Source: Gavia stellata (Eukaryota > Chordata > Aves > Gaviiformes > Gaviidae). From it: a stretch of DNA of 64,000 nucleotides. Position 1 is the stretch's first letter; each line of letters opens with the position of its first letter. The stretch spans positions 94,720,449-94,784,448 of the forward strand of contig NC_082596.1 of the NCBI RefSeq assembly GCF_030936135.1, in the 5' to 3' direction. The notes under the pieces were generated by a model. The model saw only the letters and a list, made by a program, of their open reading frames with translations. It did no database searches and had not been told where the DNA came from. A program made the translations under genes and the position numbers. This document shows, in pieces, positions 36,136-49,352 of the stretch.

Positions 36136-38941
36136 CAGTCCACCAACAAGAACTGGTTGTTGGTGCAGAATTTTTCAACATCTCTGGTAGACGCTGTGCC
36201 TGCGAGCAGGACTTACTCGCTAATCCTCCTGGGCAGGAGGAGGGAGGGTGTGCAAATTCATTTTGAAGACGCTAATATCATCAGCCTGGTAAGAATAAGT
36301 TCTTACTTCTCTCTAAACTATTAGCTAAGGAAATAGGGGAGGAAGTAAGGCTACCCTTTCTTCCTCAGGTAATGGAAGGATCTTGATAACACCACGCTGA
36401 GACTCAGAAGAACACATCATGGTCTACTCTGCTCTCTTGAGAAGACGACTACAACATCGAGTCACCCTTCTTACAACATGAAATCCTATCTTTTGGATGT
36501 CAGAAGAACAGGGAATCTCTGGAGGATCAAATACGCCCTTAACTAAGGTAGGTGGACTTCTCCTGGGCAAACGTACGACCAGGAGTACAGCCATCACCAC
36601 TTCCTCAGTGCCACACCACTGAAGCAAATAGGCGAAAAACAGTGTTCTATAGGAACCCTCGGCATTACCATCGTAAGGCCGTCATTTCACAAGGGAGCTG
36701 AACGACATGCAGGGGTGACGGTCAGAAGGGACGACGGTCAGAAGGGACACTACAGCATTGGGAAGTCATCTTCACAATGCGATCTGATAAGTTTTACTGA
36801 CTGCAGGATAAGAATGGTTATGAAAGTAATATGAAAGTAATACTTAAGGAAAAAAAAAAAAGGAAGGCAGCTTTTTTTAACCATTATTTTCAGAAATCTG
36901 AAATTGAACCACAAACCACCGTTTCAGGCCAGCTTACAGACTGGAGGGATAGATTGGGAAAGCAGGAAATACTTAACCCAGTTTCACAGTCAGAGAAAGC
37001 CTCAGCTTTCACTAACAAGAAAAGAAACATACATCAAATCTAGTGCCAGAGATGAGGAGAAAGAAATTGGAAGCACGAATCTTAAATACTCCAAACCCAA
37101 ATAATGACAAATGAAAGGGAAAAATATTTATTTTTAATGCTATTTTCTTGTGATTAGCTTAAGAAAGATACCGTCATACCCAAGCAAGTTATTTTTGAAC
37201 ATAGAGCACTGGCCACAATGTTGATTTAAAAAATAAAGGAACAAAGGCAAAGTTTTCATAAGATGGTGTGTTGTGTTTCTCATACATTCAAGACTGCATC
37301 TGTTTCCCAGAGCAAAATGGGCATTTGCTCTCCACACTACCTGACTCCCTGATTTGGGAAGTGCAAAAGAAACCTCAGGTTTCTGCCGAATGGGTTCCCG
37401 CTGGCAGCTACCTGAACACCCGCCCAAAGCCTCCGCTGCTGAATCCTCGTGTCCCCAGTGCAGGGATGCCCCAGGTATGAGCACCACGTATACGTGTCGC
37501 CTGTCAGGGAGTCACTTGCTCTACAGTCACTTTAACAGGGTAGTCCATGAAGCGTTCCTTTTAGACGTTAGTATCCTTTTATCTGTTGAGTTGGCCTTGC
37601 TTTCCCAGTGTAAATGAAGGGCTTTGGCTATAGAAAGCCCAGCGTCTTTGCCAGGCCTGCTCCTGTTCCCCACGCCCCCTTCCTCCCTCTTTTTGGATAT
37701 TTATAACTGCAGCACTCATTTACAGTTGCATAAGTGTAAAGCAGGGTGTCTTTCTGGGTTTTCACGCATCTGCCCACATGAAATTACCACATCAGTCATT
37801 ACCTCATTGTTTAAGTCAAAATGCAGCGGAGAGAGACTGCTTTTGGAACCTTGTTACTTCGGAATTCCTTAAGACGGTATAAAAGGACGCATTTTTCCAG
37901 AAAAGGAAACTATTTTCCTTGCATATCCCTTGCAAGAGATTTATCTCCTCCCCCATTTAGCAAAATTTAATATAAAAGCATTTTGTCACTTACTGTTTTA
38001 ACTTACACTGAAATGTTGCATGGCTCTCACCTTGAGAATAAAAAATAATTCTTGTCAGATAAAAAAAAAAGTTTATCTGTTTTATTTCTCAGAGGCTTTT
38101 TAAGATACTAAGAAGCCTAACCTTTTGCTATCACATTTCTGCCCAGTATGGCTGCAAAGAACATACAGGCTCTGGTTTCTAACTTGTTTATACATATTTA
38201 ACAGAGAAGAAAACGGAGGAGGCAGAAGTAAAAAAATTATTTTCCACGGTCACAAAAGCTGGTCATAGAAGCACAGCTGGGTGTCGGATCAGGATCTCTT
38301 GGCAGCCGGCCACAAAAGACGCACAACAGAGAAAAAACATTTCCTGTAAGGAAGCATTTCATTTTCAAAGTTGCGTGAAATGTTCACAAGAAAACCATGT
38401 AAATGCCCACTGGATTGGGGGTGGAGGATTTCATTAGAAACTGGAAGCCCTCTCTTGTTTCACCAAAAGATTTGCTCGTCACAAGCGTTGCCAGCTAGCC
38501 TGAGGCGATTTTCATGTTCTGTATCAAAACCAAGCAAAATTAAGTCTCTAGCAGTTTCGATGTGAATTTGCTTTGAAGTTCATTTCGACGCGACACTAGT
38601 CAAACTCCACGGATAACGAAGGATTTCAGTTCATACACAAAGAAGGCAAGATTTTCCCAAGTCTCTGCAAAAGGCAAGGACTGCTCTTTCCGAAGCGCTA
38701 GTGAGTACAGTGGTGCTGCGGATACACTTACGCTGCACACAGCTGCGAGGGCTGAAGACATCACAGCCGCTCCTCCTCTCCCACCCCACGGCTGTTTGCC
38801 ACCACCCCATTGCCAGGATTTACTCTTCCAAAGGCACCCCAGTGGGTACGCACGTGCCCCCCAGTCTGCAACGGTGCACACCCAGCCCAGCCAGTTTAAG
38901 CCACCGATGAAGTAGTTTGAGATAATCTGATTAATTATCGA
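36136..38941. other. Unannotated stretch
   Basis: Contains a 16-bp tandem duplication (36717-36748). A minus-strand frame of 67 codons (36424-36627) is matched by an open plus-strand frame over the same bases ending at a good donor (ctaag/gtaggt near 36548). No protein similarity supports either. An AATAAA-type and hairpin-like stretch lies at about 38058-38080. Confidence 0.45.
36717..36748 (+). repeat. 16-bp tandem duplication, two copies
   Basis: The unit gacggtcagaagggac is repeated head to tail (36717-36732 and 36733-36748) without differences. Confidence 0.93.
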
Positions 38942-39450
38942 ATGCTGTGTTCAGTTTTGGGCCCCTCACTCCAAGAAGGACACTGAGGTGCTGGAGCATG
39001 TCCAGAGAAGGGTGACGGAGCTGGTGAGGGGTCTGGAGCACAAGTCTTGTGAGGAGGGGCTGAGGGAGCTGGGGTTGTTCCGTCTGGAGCAGAGGAGGCT
39101 GAGGGGAGACCTCATCGCTCTCTACAGCTCCCTGAAAGGGGGTTGTGGTGAGGTGAGTGTTGGCCTCTTCTCCCAAGTGACTAGCGACAGGACAAGAGGA
39201 AATGGCCTCAAGTTGCGCCAGGGGAGGTTCAGGCTGGATATTAGGAAAAATTTCTTTGCTGAGAGAGTGGTGAAGCACTGGAAGAGGCTGCCCAGGGAGG
39301 TGGTGGAGTCACCATCACTGGAGGTGTTCAAGGAACATGTGGACAAGTCATTGTGGGACATGGTTTAATGGGCATGGTGGGGTTTGTTGGTTGATAGTTG
39401 GACTTGATGATCTTACAGGTCTTTTCCAACCTTAGTGATTCTGTGAATCT
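38942..39450 (+). mobile_element. CR1 LINE, 5'-truncated, ORF2 C-terminus in frame
   Basis: About 510 bases of the 3' end of a CR1 element. The C-terminal 140 or so codons of ORF2 are open in one frame from the left boundary to the stop at 39366-39368, with the typical stretches [40 protein letters not shown] and [11 protein letters not shown]. The stop is followed by the 3' UTR and the terminal repeat attctgtgaatc. The open frame suggests a younger copy than the one at 8175-8985. It lacks endonuclease and most of the reverse transcriptase and is immobile. Confidence 0.97.
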
Positions 39451-40035
39451 GCGCTGAAGTAGCTGAAGGAGCACTCACAGCATCCTTTCCATCAGCGTAG
39501 CGGTGGGGCCAGCTGCACTGGTTCTGTTTGGAAGTGCTGTGTGCTCACAGATCTCTCTCCCAATCCACAGCCTAGCTAGAGCAGTCCTTCAGGTGATGTT
39601 ACTAAAACTCGCATCCTCAGGTTTCAGCATAAGCTGTGTCAGGTAGGAGCAGAAAAAGATGGGATCTCTTCTGAGCGTGGATGAGCCGAGGGCGGGTGTA
39701 AAGATACCAGCCACTCTGCTTTTCTTCTGGATTGCTTATTTCACCAGGGGAGGGTGACAATTTTACTGTGTCATTACCACCTAACTCCTTGCTTTTACAG
39801 GTGCACTCCTGCTATATAAGTATTTATCCCCGAAGTGTGCAGGAGCCCTTTCCACAGACCACGCTCCCCCTGTGCTGTGCGCTGTACCCGGGTGGAACAC
39901 CGTGACAGTCCCAATCCCAAAGCATTTGTGACCTGAGTGTCAAATGTTGGGGCAGTATGGCCAGGGAAGGGAGTAAAATAAGAGAATGCCAGCCAGCGCA
40001 TTAGCCATACGCAAAGGCTTTTAAAAGGCAGTGTG
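39451..40035. other. Unannotated stretch
   Basis: Sequence between two retrotransposon-derived pieces. No gene, repeat or RNA recognised. Confidence 0.45.
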
Positions 40036-40571
40036 GAAAGGAAGAGTCTTATGAATGGATGCTAAGAGCCAAAAGAAGCTGCTTTGCAGAGCTTCACAGG
40101 ACACTCCTTCCAAGTATGATGCATGTTTAAAAATGGAATGAGTGCTCAGAGGAGTCCAGGACCGTGTGTTATTAGAGGTAGAAGGTAACTCTGCAGTACC
40201 AAGGAGGTGGGGGTAGGTAGGGAGAAGACAGGCCGTGATAAGCCTTAAAGTAAAAACAAGTAGCTTAAGTTTCTCAAGCAAGGCAACGGGAAAGCACAAA
40301 GAACAGACAACATGGTTAAACTTAAGCGTTGGGAAAGTTATCTTTGCAGGAGCACTGGGGATGGGTAGGGTACATCTGTCAGACTTGTGACAGGATGAGT
40401 ACACTGATTGATCCGTAAGATAACAAGAGCTGAAGTTATAACAGCAAAGTTGTAGTTGTCTGGGTAGAGAGAAAAGGACGTATTACATAGATGGCATGCA
40501 GAATGAACTGATGAGACTGGGTTATAAATGGAAGGGGATGTCAAAAAGAGTGAGGCTAAAAGAGGAGGCAA
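40036..40571 (-). mobile_element. Ancient LINE reverse-transcriptase remnant, decayed
   Basis: On the minus strand, fragments in different frames follow the order of the C-terminal reverse-transcriptase region of CR1/L2-group LINEs. FAVITSALVILRINQC stands where family members have (L/V)..ALVISRLDYCN. Then PVALLEKLKLLVFT stands for WLPV..RI.(F/Y)K(I/L)LLLTFK. A further frame with YFKAYHGLSSPYLP stands for the following TFKALHGLAPPYL. Frames shift between the parts and stops interrupt them. It is far more diverged than the CR1 copies, so it is an old amniote-age relic. The clade is not certain, and the relic may extend to about 40990 on the right. Confidence 0.5.
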
Positions 40572-43500
40572 TAATTCCGATTCACATCTTCCCTAATGAG
40601 GAAGGTGCATGGCACTCTTCATGTAAAAATGATTATGTGCCTTGGTCATGCAGGAGTTGCTGTGGCTGGCCACTGGAACACAAAAGAGCCAGTGCCAAAG
40701 GAGTTCTGTGGCTTTCAGGCTGAACAGCATCGGCTGGCTTCCGTGCCCAGAGGGATGAAAGAAGTATAAGGGCAGGGAATATCGTGGAATATAAGAGTAG
40801 ACACTGACGCATGGAGAGGCCATGAAGGAAAGCAGGTCAACAGCCCTGTTATGGACAGTATGAGTGCAGAGTTGTAGAGGAGGGGTGTGGAAGACAAGCA
40901 AAGGATGGGAGGAAGATGGCACATCTGTTCACTTGCCCTTATGAGAAATCTGCAGAATCCCGTGCAAACAAAGGACCTGGTCAAAGGGGCCAGGGTCTAA
41001 AAGACTGTCAGTAGCAATAAAACCGCTTTGCCTGTATAATGCGATTGTAGTCCTACACCTGTAAAGCGCTCCTAATGTAAGCTTACCTCAGCCCCTCTGT
41101 TTAAGACTGTATCTACCCCAGCGCACCTTTCCCGATACAGAAATACCAATACACAGCACAGCGTACTGTAGGATGAATGCTGCAGTAAAGGCAAAGCTGC
41201 ATCTCTTATCAACTCAGTACTGCCCCTTCCCATGCCAGTCTTCCTTACATACAACCAACGCACACCCTGGTTAAAACAAGAGTGCTCCTCAAAGTTTTTT
41301 CCACTTTCTGGGTATGAGTGGCACAGCGGTGTCAGTCAGAAGCTGTACCATCCCAGTCCTGTTCACATCAGACCTCTAACAGCACGGCTGTGTCACGGGT
41401 TTCGCGCTGGCTTACCTCAATTGCGCTGACGCCCTTGCCTTCCCACGCCTCCTCTCCCACAGCGGTGTGGCCAGGCTACGCACTGAGCGGGGAACCGCGG
41501 GCCCTGCCACGTCTCGTGGCCTTCACAGACATCCTTGGTTCTGGAGGTGTTATCGCCAGCTCCATCGTACACGTTCCAGCCAAGCGGCTCTATGCCTGGA
41601 GACCTGGCTTGTAAGCCCCTGAGGGCACTATATACCTCAGGAGTTCATTAGTGATTAATCAGGACGCTATGCACATGGTAGTCAGTCACATCAGTTGCGT
41701 GTTAAGCCGAATTCTGGGGACTTGGTTCTCTGCTTTAAGAACCAGGGCTTCCAGCAATTTCTGCTCCTCTGCTCTTCCTGTTTTCCCAAGCTCCCCGCCC
41801 CACGCTTACTTCAGCTTGATCCCAGCTAGAGAAAACAGAAAAGGGAAAACAACAGCTTCAATGACTAAATAGTTTGGATGCAAAATAAAGAGGTTGCACA
41901 AGATTTTACTTACCTCTTGGTTAAAAAAAAAAAAAAAGGACCAGAAAAAAAACACAACAAGGTCTGAAAATGGAAAGTTTTTACCTCTTAGAAGAGTTAC
42001 CTCTTGATAAACCTGAATCCACACTACTCTTGGATAGAGCACAGGCATACCTGAGTTATCTGCACCTTGGCTCATGTCTCCCCAGCAGCCAGAACCCCAC
42101 TCCCCCCAGTTCTCCCGCTACCTCCTGCAGCAAAATGGCACCAAATGACACCCGGTTGTGCCCAAACTCCAACTTCTGCCGTGAGGATGAGGAACGGAGT
42201 AGAGTGCCAAAGGCATTGTGCTTGTGTAGGACAAGAGATCTTTCTTTTGATTGCCTTGTATTTCTGCTGGGGTGTGAAAGAGAAATCTGCCCGTGCCTGT
42301 TCTGCTTCCTGCTGTTAGGAGGCTGCTCCATAATTCAGTTCTCTCTCCCCGAAGGAAGCTCCGCTGGCCTGCTGCTCGCTCGAGCCAGTTACCGCTGCTC
42401 AGCAATGAAGTCTGAAGTGCCACAGACTTCCAGGGGCCTCTTTGGCACCAGCTCTTTCCTACTCCAGTGGCCAGCAGCAGCTCCTTAACTCTTTGGCAGC
42501 CAAAACTCATTATCATTTTTACATAATTAAACAGTGCTGCTCGTTCTCCTCATTAGATTATCACAGCAGATTGATGGTTATTTGAAGGAACTGCCACAAT
42601 AGGAGACAAAACACTGGCAACAGATAAAACAAAAGGATGCACACAAAGCTCTTTAATTAAACTCCGTGAAGGGATATGAATTCTAGCAGAGATTTTAGTT
42701 GCCCTGCTGAGCCTCTGTCTGATTAGCTACAATGCATCTGCTGGCTTTCCTAGTATCCATCTGCACTGCTAAAGACAAATTTATTCTGGCTACAGAAGAT
42801 GACCTCAAAGACGTCAGTTGTGGATAGTCTAATAGTTTATGTATGTTGACAAAGTGGTTCCGAGTTCTTGATGTGTTGACGCGAAGAACCATCCTCTTTA
42901 CATGTAACAATGTGCTTAATACGCAAATAACACACAAATAACAATGAGAGGCTAACATGAAAGCCAAAAGAGGGTGGAAAACTGTGAGGGAAAGGATTCT
43001 TCCTCCAAGTTGCTAAAACTCCTTATCACCACAATTACTTTTTCTTTTGGCACACATCATCTGTCCCCCCCATCCCTCTCCTTCCCTCCAGCATCCAGGT
43101 GCAGAAGCCATAGTGAAGGCTAATGGATGTGGCAAGAAAAAAAAAAGGCATAGGATATGTACTGTAAGGTATATTAATCATAAGTTAGGCTGTTATTTTG
43201 AAGTTTGATTTTCTTTTAAAAAAATCTAAAAAAAATAAAAAAGAGAGAAAGAATAAGAATTGAAAACAGATCTGTCATGAAGCATTTGTAAGAGGCAGTG
43301 CCACAAAACCCTTTGGGGCTTTCCATGCAGGTCTTAAGGGATCCAGTTAAAATCACATCGGTCCTTAATCCACAGGTAATTGACAGCACCGCTCTCAGTG
43401 ACTCGGTGCGGCATACTGCCGCAGTGCTCATTACTACCGCAGACCTTTAATCAGTATATTTTTAGTCACGTGCACCCTGTTGGCTCCACACAGCCTACTG

Positions 43501-45539
43501 AGACAATACACAATTTGCACGTTTATCATAATTAATTACCTGCTGACACTCTAAAAGGCGTTACCAAATAGCATCCAATTCAGAGGAATGTATTTGATGG
43601 CACGAGGCCAGGCTATATGATGCACACATACAGCCTCAAAACACCCGTGAGAAACAGTTGTTCCCCGTGCTAAATGCTATGTGGTGCAGTTTTTTCCCCT
43701 CAGAGCCCCAGGAACCTGGGTGGATGAAAGACCTCTTCCTCACCCCTTATGGAGCTCTGCAAATATCCCAAGTTCTGCCTAATTTATACAACCCAGTCCT
43801 CAGGGTCCACCTCAGTTGCCAATGTCCTACTGTGAAGGCTCCATTAAATCTTTTATTTATTTGTCCATAGAGGCCACTGAAGAATGTCACAAGGCATTTC
43901 CTTTTCCAAAGTAGATTAAGCTAAACATGAATGAGGCCCCAACATGATTCTGGATAAGGGTGTACACTCAATATTTTGCCAGACTACTGGCAGTCTGCAG
44001 GGAGTAAGTATTCCTGGGCCTGATTTCTGACCACCTTACGTGCAAGTAGGTGCAGATTTGTTACACTCATGACTTGGCAGTATTGGCGCTTTGTAAAGAT
44101 GCAAATGAACACAAAGTTCAAAACACTGGGGAAAAAAAAAGTATCATAGCGATTGTCCCTGCATATACCTCAGCCTCTGCTGTCCCACCGAGCAAGCTGA
44201 AGTCTAAGGCCAGATTTTTTTTTAAAAAAATTGTAATTGAATAGTAATTAAAAATGGAGAGTTCCAGCACAGTGCTGGCAGTGTGATTTCATTTTAGCAT
44301 CAACAGTAGGTTTACTGGTAACTCAGATAACTGTCCACCTACAAAAACTCTCTTTAGCTCAGTCATCCCCAAGGATGTCTGTCCTGAACTATGTCCAAAA
44401 AACCAGCTGAACAAGAGATTATGGATGGTTAACAAGTACCACCAGAAAGGACCAGTATTTTCCCATTCTGAAAATACAACGCAAAAGGTTCTCTATTTAT
44501 TAATAATCACATGCAATTCTTATTATAAAACTAAAGCTGGTTTTGCGTTTGACTCAGTCTGGGTAGAAAATGCAGCCCTCAGCTGTAAGGCTGGTAATGC
44601 TCTGCTGACTCAAAAACTAGCAATTCACACCAGGTATTCTACACAGCCAACAACTCCACCTCACCCCCAAACACCCTAAGTGCATTCAGGTATATTTTTA
44701 AAGCTTGTCTCGCTTGCAGTTTCTGTCTCCAACTTCTTATCCTTTAAGTTACTTAATTCTCGGCACCTCCTGCCGCATGAGGTATAGAAGTCCAATGTCT
44801 GAAGGAGGGACTTAGGCACTATTACTGTAAATACCTGGAAGCCAGTATGATGAGTGGTTACTTGTGTTTGTTTAAAAGGGTTCCTGTGTAGTATCCGAAG
44901 TCTGTTGGTGTGGATCAGCATTTCATTCTGCAAAACGCTGTAAAAGCAAGCAGAAAGTTAAGTTTCTGTTGCTGACAGCTCGTTCTTTTAAACTTGGAAC
45001 GTGATAAGCAAAGCGGTACGTCTCCAGGTCACAGCAACCTTCTATAACAGCATGAACTATGAGGATGATTTTCTCACATCAGGCAGTTCGAGGAAAATGA
45101 ATCTGCTTCTTTATCTATATTCAGCATTATGAAACCATCATATAGAAATAAGCCAACAAATGTACATAGCCCACAAACGTGCTTGTAACCTGGAACAGCT
45201 GAAGCACTTGATAACAGCATCTGATGACTTATGCATAATGAAAGTAATACGCTTTCCATTACAAGCTTTAAAAATCAAGCCATATTGCTGAAACAGATAA
45301 CGCTGTAGATGACGTACATGAGCAATGGCCCGGGCCTTCCTCTTGGACAAATCTCTTACTGCTGTTGAGTATTACAAAATCCCACCAGCTGTGAAGGACA
45401 GGAATTGTCCCTGGGACCTGAGATTCCGTGGGATGCTGTTAACCAGCTAAATACATTAGGCTTTGCAAGCTCTGAAAAGTGGGACTGCGATGTATTAGCC
45501 CGAGAGGATTTTCCAGAAGGAGGTTTGAGTGTTGCACTG
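40572..45539. other. Unannotated stretch
   Basis: The first 400 bases are purine-rich and may continue the LINE relic. A 172-codon frame at 41970-42488 (plus) sits opposite 132- and 91-codon frames on the minus strand; none resembles a protein. A15 occurs at about 41923-41937. The part 42490-42720 is AT-rich with TAATTA-type words. A minus-strand frame at 44676-44933 is preceded by an acceptor-like tract ending cttccag, but no family is recognised. Confidence 0.45.
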
Positions 45540-45572
45540 CAACGGGGTCTGAAGAAAGGGTTGACCCCGTTG
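45540..45572. repeat. Perfect 10-bp GC-rich inverted repeat, 13-nt loop
   Basis: The arms caacggggtc and gaccccgttg are exact reverse complements, separated by 13 bases. The nucleic acid could form a stable small hairpin; no function can be assigned. Confidence 0.93.
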
Positions 45573-48500
45573 TCCTGTTAGGTTACATATCTTTCCAAGA
45601 GTGAAAGGAAGGGAAAAATGAGTTCAGAAATTGTATGACATGGTTAGTTTCTTCCAGCTATAGCACGTCAGGCCTGAGCACTTTTAGCGAGGTGAAAGAC
45701 TGTCTGAAAAAGCACTTTTGGGAGGCTTGTTCAGTAAATTGTTTTTCCGTGTCTTTCTGAAGAAGAGTTCCTGGTACTTCTTGAAAGTTGGCATAGAAGT
45801 CCCCAGGTACATCGATACATTCAGCATGTACAGCTACAAGAGCTATGGAAGGCTTTTTTCTGGAGAAATTTGAGTACCTGAGGCAACAACTGCTCTCTAG
45901 TTTGGAAACTAAGCAGACACTTTTGTCTGTGTTTACTCCTAAGGGAAAGTAATGTGACCATCATAAGGCTGTGAGTTACATCAATTTTAAAAGATGTTGC
46001 TTTGAATTAACAGAAAAGTGAGTAGGAAAATTCTTCCTTCTGGAAATCTAATTCTCAGCTGATTATTTATGTGTTGATATTCATTCTTTCCAAGTAAACA
46101 AAGCAATAAGCTCTTCTTATGAGCCAAGTGAATCAACATTAGTGGAATGAAAGTCATTCTCTTACATAATTGTTTTTCCCCTACCTCCGAGCCCTTAAAT
46201 AAAGGCCAGAAAACCTACCTTAGAAAAACATCTGGCTGCAGCGACCTTATAAATTAAAACAAAAGGAGTGATAAAATAAGAGGGAGAAATAAAGTATGTA
46301 CAAGGTTTTGAACATGCCTTAGAAAGCATCCTACACTCTGATGGATATTTGCAAAGAAAAATTATGAAAACATGCCCTAACTGTCTAGTGGGCAACAGAA
46401 ATATGAAATCACCAGATGTATCCAAAAATATGGATAAATTAGTTATTTCCAAAAAATTAACTTTGCATGCAGTACTGGTGCTGCCTCCATACTCCAGGAA
46501 TGCAGTCAATGTAGGAATCCTTGAGTCAGATAAATCCAACTTCAAAATAAGAGGGAAGCAGGCCCTTAAATCACTTTGGTACACTGGAATTAAATGAGCC
46601 CACTCAGTCCTGCCTTCAAGATCATCTCAGTCTAACATCGATCGCCAGCAGCAACTGCTGTCTATAGAGTCTCACACTAAGTGCAGACATTGACAAGTCA
46701 CTAAAACTCATCCAACTGTATTTTAAGTAGACTCCAAACAACTGCCGCAACAATGAAGTCTGTTTGTGAGTGATGTTTCATTGTCTGCAATATAAAAGTC
46801 AATAATGGTCCCAGATATTGGTAAAGTGCCACTTTGAGTAGACACAACTGAAGGGGGAATTCACATTGCACAAGATGCAGGACAACAGAGAGAAACGTCC
46901 CTCCTCCTAAGACTAAGGGAGGGGGGGGAATTGTCCTTCCAAAACCTGATGAAATTAGATGGCATCTTAAGATGCCAAACATTTTAGCACGGTTCTGCTC
47001 CAATTCTGTGACAGCTAATTATGAAGGACACTACACAGCCGAAGCCGTCTGTGTAATTCAAGAACAGGACCAGGCTTTTTATTTCCTGTACGTGGTCAGA
47101 GCAACAGGCAGTGGTATAACGTACATCAGGAAGAATTTTAATTTTTCTTTTTTTTAGGAACATGAGTAACTCAGGAGTTTCCCAAAACTCCACGATCACT
47201 GATCTTCCGCGAAGAGCTGCTTCAGCCTAATGCATTAGCAATGCCACTGACAACCAAACCAAAGATCAACAGCTCATCGGCACCGTGGTGCTCTTCTGTA
47301 ATATCTGATCAGCCTGCTGGCTACTATACTAGCCCTTATGTTGAAGGCAGCTCCTGTTTTTAAAATGGAAATAAAAATCATCATCTTTATAGCACTAAAA
47401 ATTAAAAATCTATACACCACTCTACAGCTTATCTTCAGCCCCACCCTAGGGCCAAACTCCTGCAGAGTTGTGAAGTCCCCTGGAAAGCCTTCACAGCGCG
47501 GCTTCACCCAGTCCCACCCCAGCCTCAGACGTCTGCCATCTCCCAGCTCCCTATTTCCACACCCACATGACACCAGGTCACCTACAACACTTGTGCATCG
47601 TGTCAGGCATAGGTACGCAACTGCGTTTCTATAGAATTTGCTCAAGTAAACGATAGAAAGCTTATGGCAGCATTAGGTTTTTAGGCTGGCTGGGGAGGGA
47701 AAAATGATACCTTATCTGGCATAAAGCCTACTGGCAGAAAGTTAACTCCTCGACATATTTTGAACTAGCAGAGTGAGTAAGTTTACCCAAGCTCAGTGCT
47801 CTGTGTTTTTACTGTACCACCAAAACATGGTCAGAGAGTACACAAGTCTTATTATTACCGACTCCTTATCTTCAAAATCTTCTACGTGTACTCGATCCAA
47901 GTTCTTTAAGCACCCACTCAGTGCGTGCAATCCTGACCTCCCAGGACCAGTGATATTTGCACACCACAGAAACAATGGAGCCATTTGTCTTGCAAGCAGG
48001 CCTGGGCAGGGGAGACAGCTCTCTCCCGCGCTGGCCCCAACCGGGGCATTTGTTTCAAGAAATCCAAACGACTGAATTTCAGAGCCTTAGAACAAGACAC
48101 AGTGTCGCTTCTTTAACCTTATTTTCCACTTCCTAAACTCACGTAAGCCTTCTCAAGCCACTGGCTTCAGAATAAACAGAAGAAAGACAAAAATATACCA
48201 GAACACATATACAAACACTGTACATACTCTTAAATGACTGCGAGCTAATCCATGGGAAAGACTTAAAAAACCGTAGTGTTAGAAAGAGCAGGATGCCCAT
48301 AATACTCTATTAAGGATACTGATGATAAACTGCTTTTTTCCCTGGTGTTTCACAATTTAAATGTCTAGTCATTTGCTTTCCACACACTTTGCAAGCTGTG
48401 GACAGAAGGCCAAGCAAAGACCATTTCTATTCTCACTCATTTCCATTAAGCACTCACTAAATGTCATTGTTTTCCTAAATTGCTCCCAGAAACCAAATTT

Positions 48501-49352
48501 GCATTTAATATCAATCCGGTGCAAGTACAGCATTTCCTCCTTTACACTAATTGGTTTTTTAAAGATGCTTTCATCAAATGCAGGATAGAAACTTTTGGAG
48601 CATACCCCTTGAAATGCCCTGCTGAGTTTTTGCTAACATTTGGTAACAAATCTCATGAGAGCCTTTAACGGAAGTTAACATTTTTTTGCATGTGTCATAC
48701 TGCAAGTCTTCAAAGCAGAAGTTTGTAACAAAGTCTTAATGTGACTTTAAAGCTCCAAGTCCCTTTCTAGTTATCTGCTTTATGTTTGCTGACATTGCTG
48801 ACTGCCCAGAATTTGGCTGGCTCTGACCAGATCTAAGCACAAAGGCAAACTGAAATGACGCAGAACTTACTTTTTCCTCCTTTATACTTCCTTAACAAAT
48901 AGAAATTTAGCAGCATGTGCATAAGGAAAGTAATGCAACAAAAGAATCCCCAAAACCACAACCAACCAAAACCAACCACTCACATGCCAGTTGGTTTTTA
49001 AAGTGATTTTTACAGCTAACAAAGGGTACAGATGGGGAGTCCTGAAACATGAAGTCTGTTCTACCCACATAAACAGCACCTCCTGGGAGGCAACCGGCAC
49101 GGTGTGCTTCCATAAAAAAAAACAAAAGGAAAGAAAAGTCGTATTATGTATGTTCCTCTAGACATCAAAAGGAGAGTTACTAGCCTAAGGGAAAGGACGG
49201 CTTGACAGTAACTTCGTATGGCCTTTATGATCTACTAACCCTGAGCAGATCAGAAGAGAGCACTCAAGTACTGTGAAGCCCTACAGTTCAGCAACATCCC
49301 GGCTGTCCTGTGGGCCATGACCTTAGCTCTGCACTTCCTGAGCATACCTCAC
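45573..49352. other. Unannotated stretch
   Basis: Contains a G-rich run (gggagggggggg at 46917-46928). A 61-codon plus-strand frame (46972-47157) has protein-like composition but no recognised family and is opposed by a 71-codon minus-strand frame. A minus-strand donor-like gcat/gtgagt lies near 48982. No mobile element recognised. Confidence 0.45.

Noticed and set aside
38988-39368. A 126-codon plus-strand frame as a gene
   Set aside because: It is the C-terminal end of CR1 ORF2 in a truncated element.
41970-42488. A 172-codon plus-strand frame
   Set aside because: Cys/Ser/Leu-rich without pattern and opposed by open minus-strand frames of 132 and 91 codons over the same bases.
48882-49125. 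Minus-strand frames with a donor-like gcat/gtgagt
   Set aside because: Two frames are open over the same bases, the acceptor side is weak and the peptides are featureless; kept only as an example of chance splice pairs in this window.
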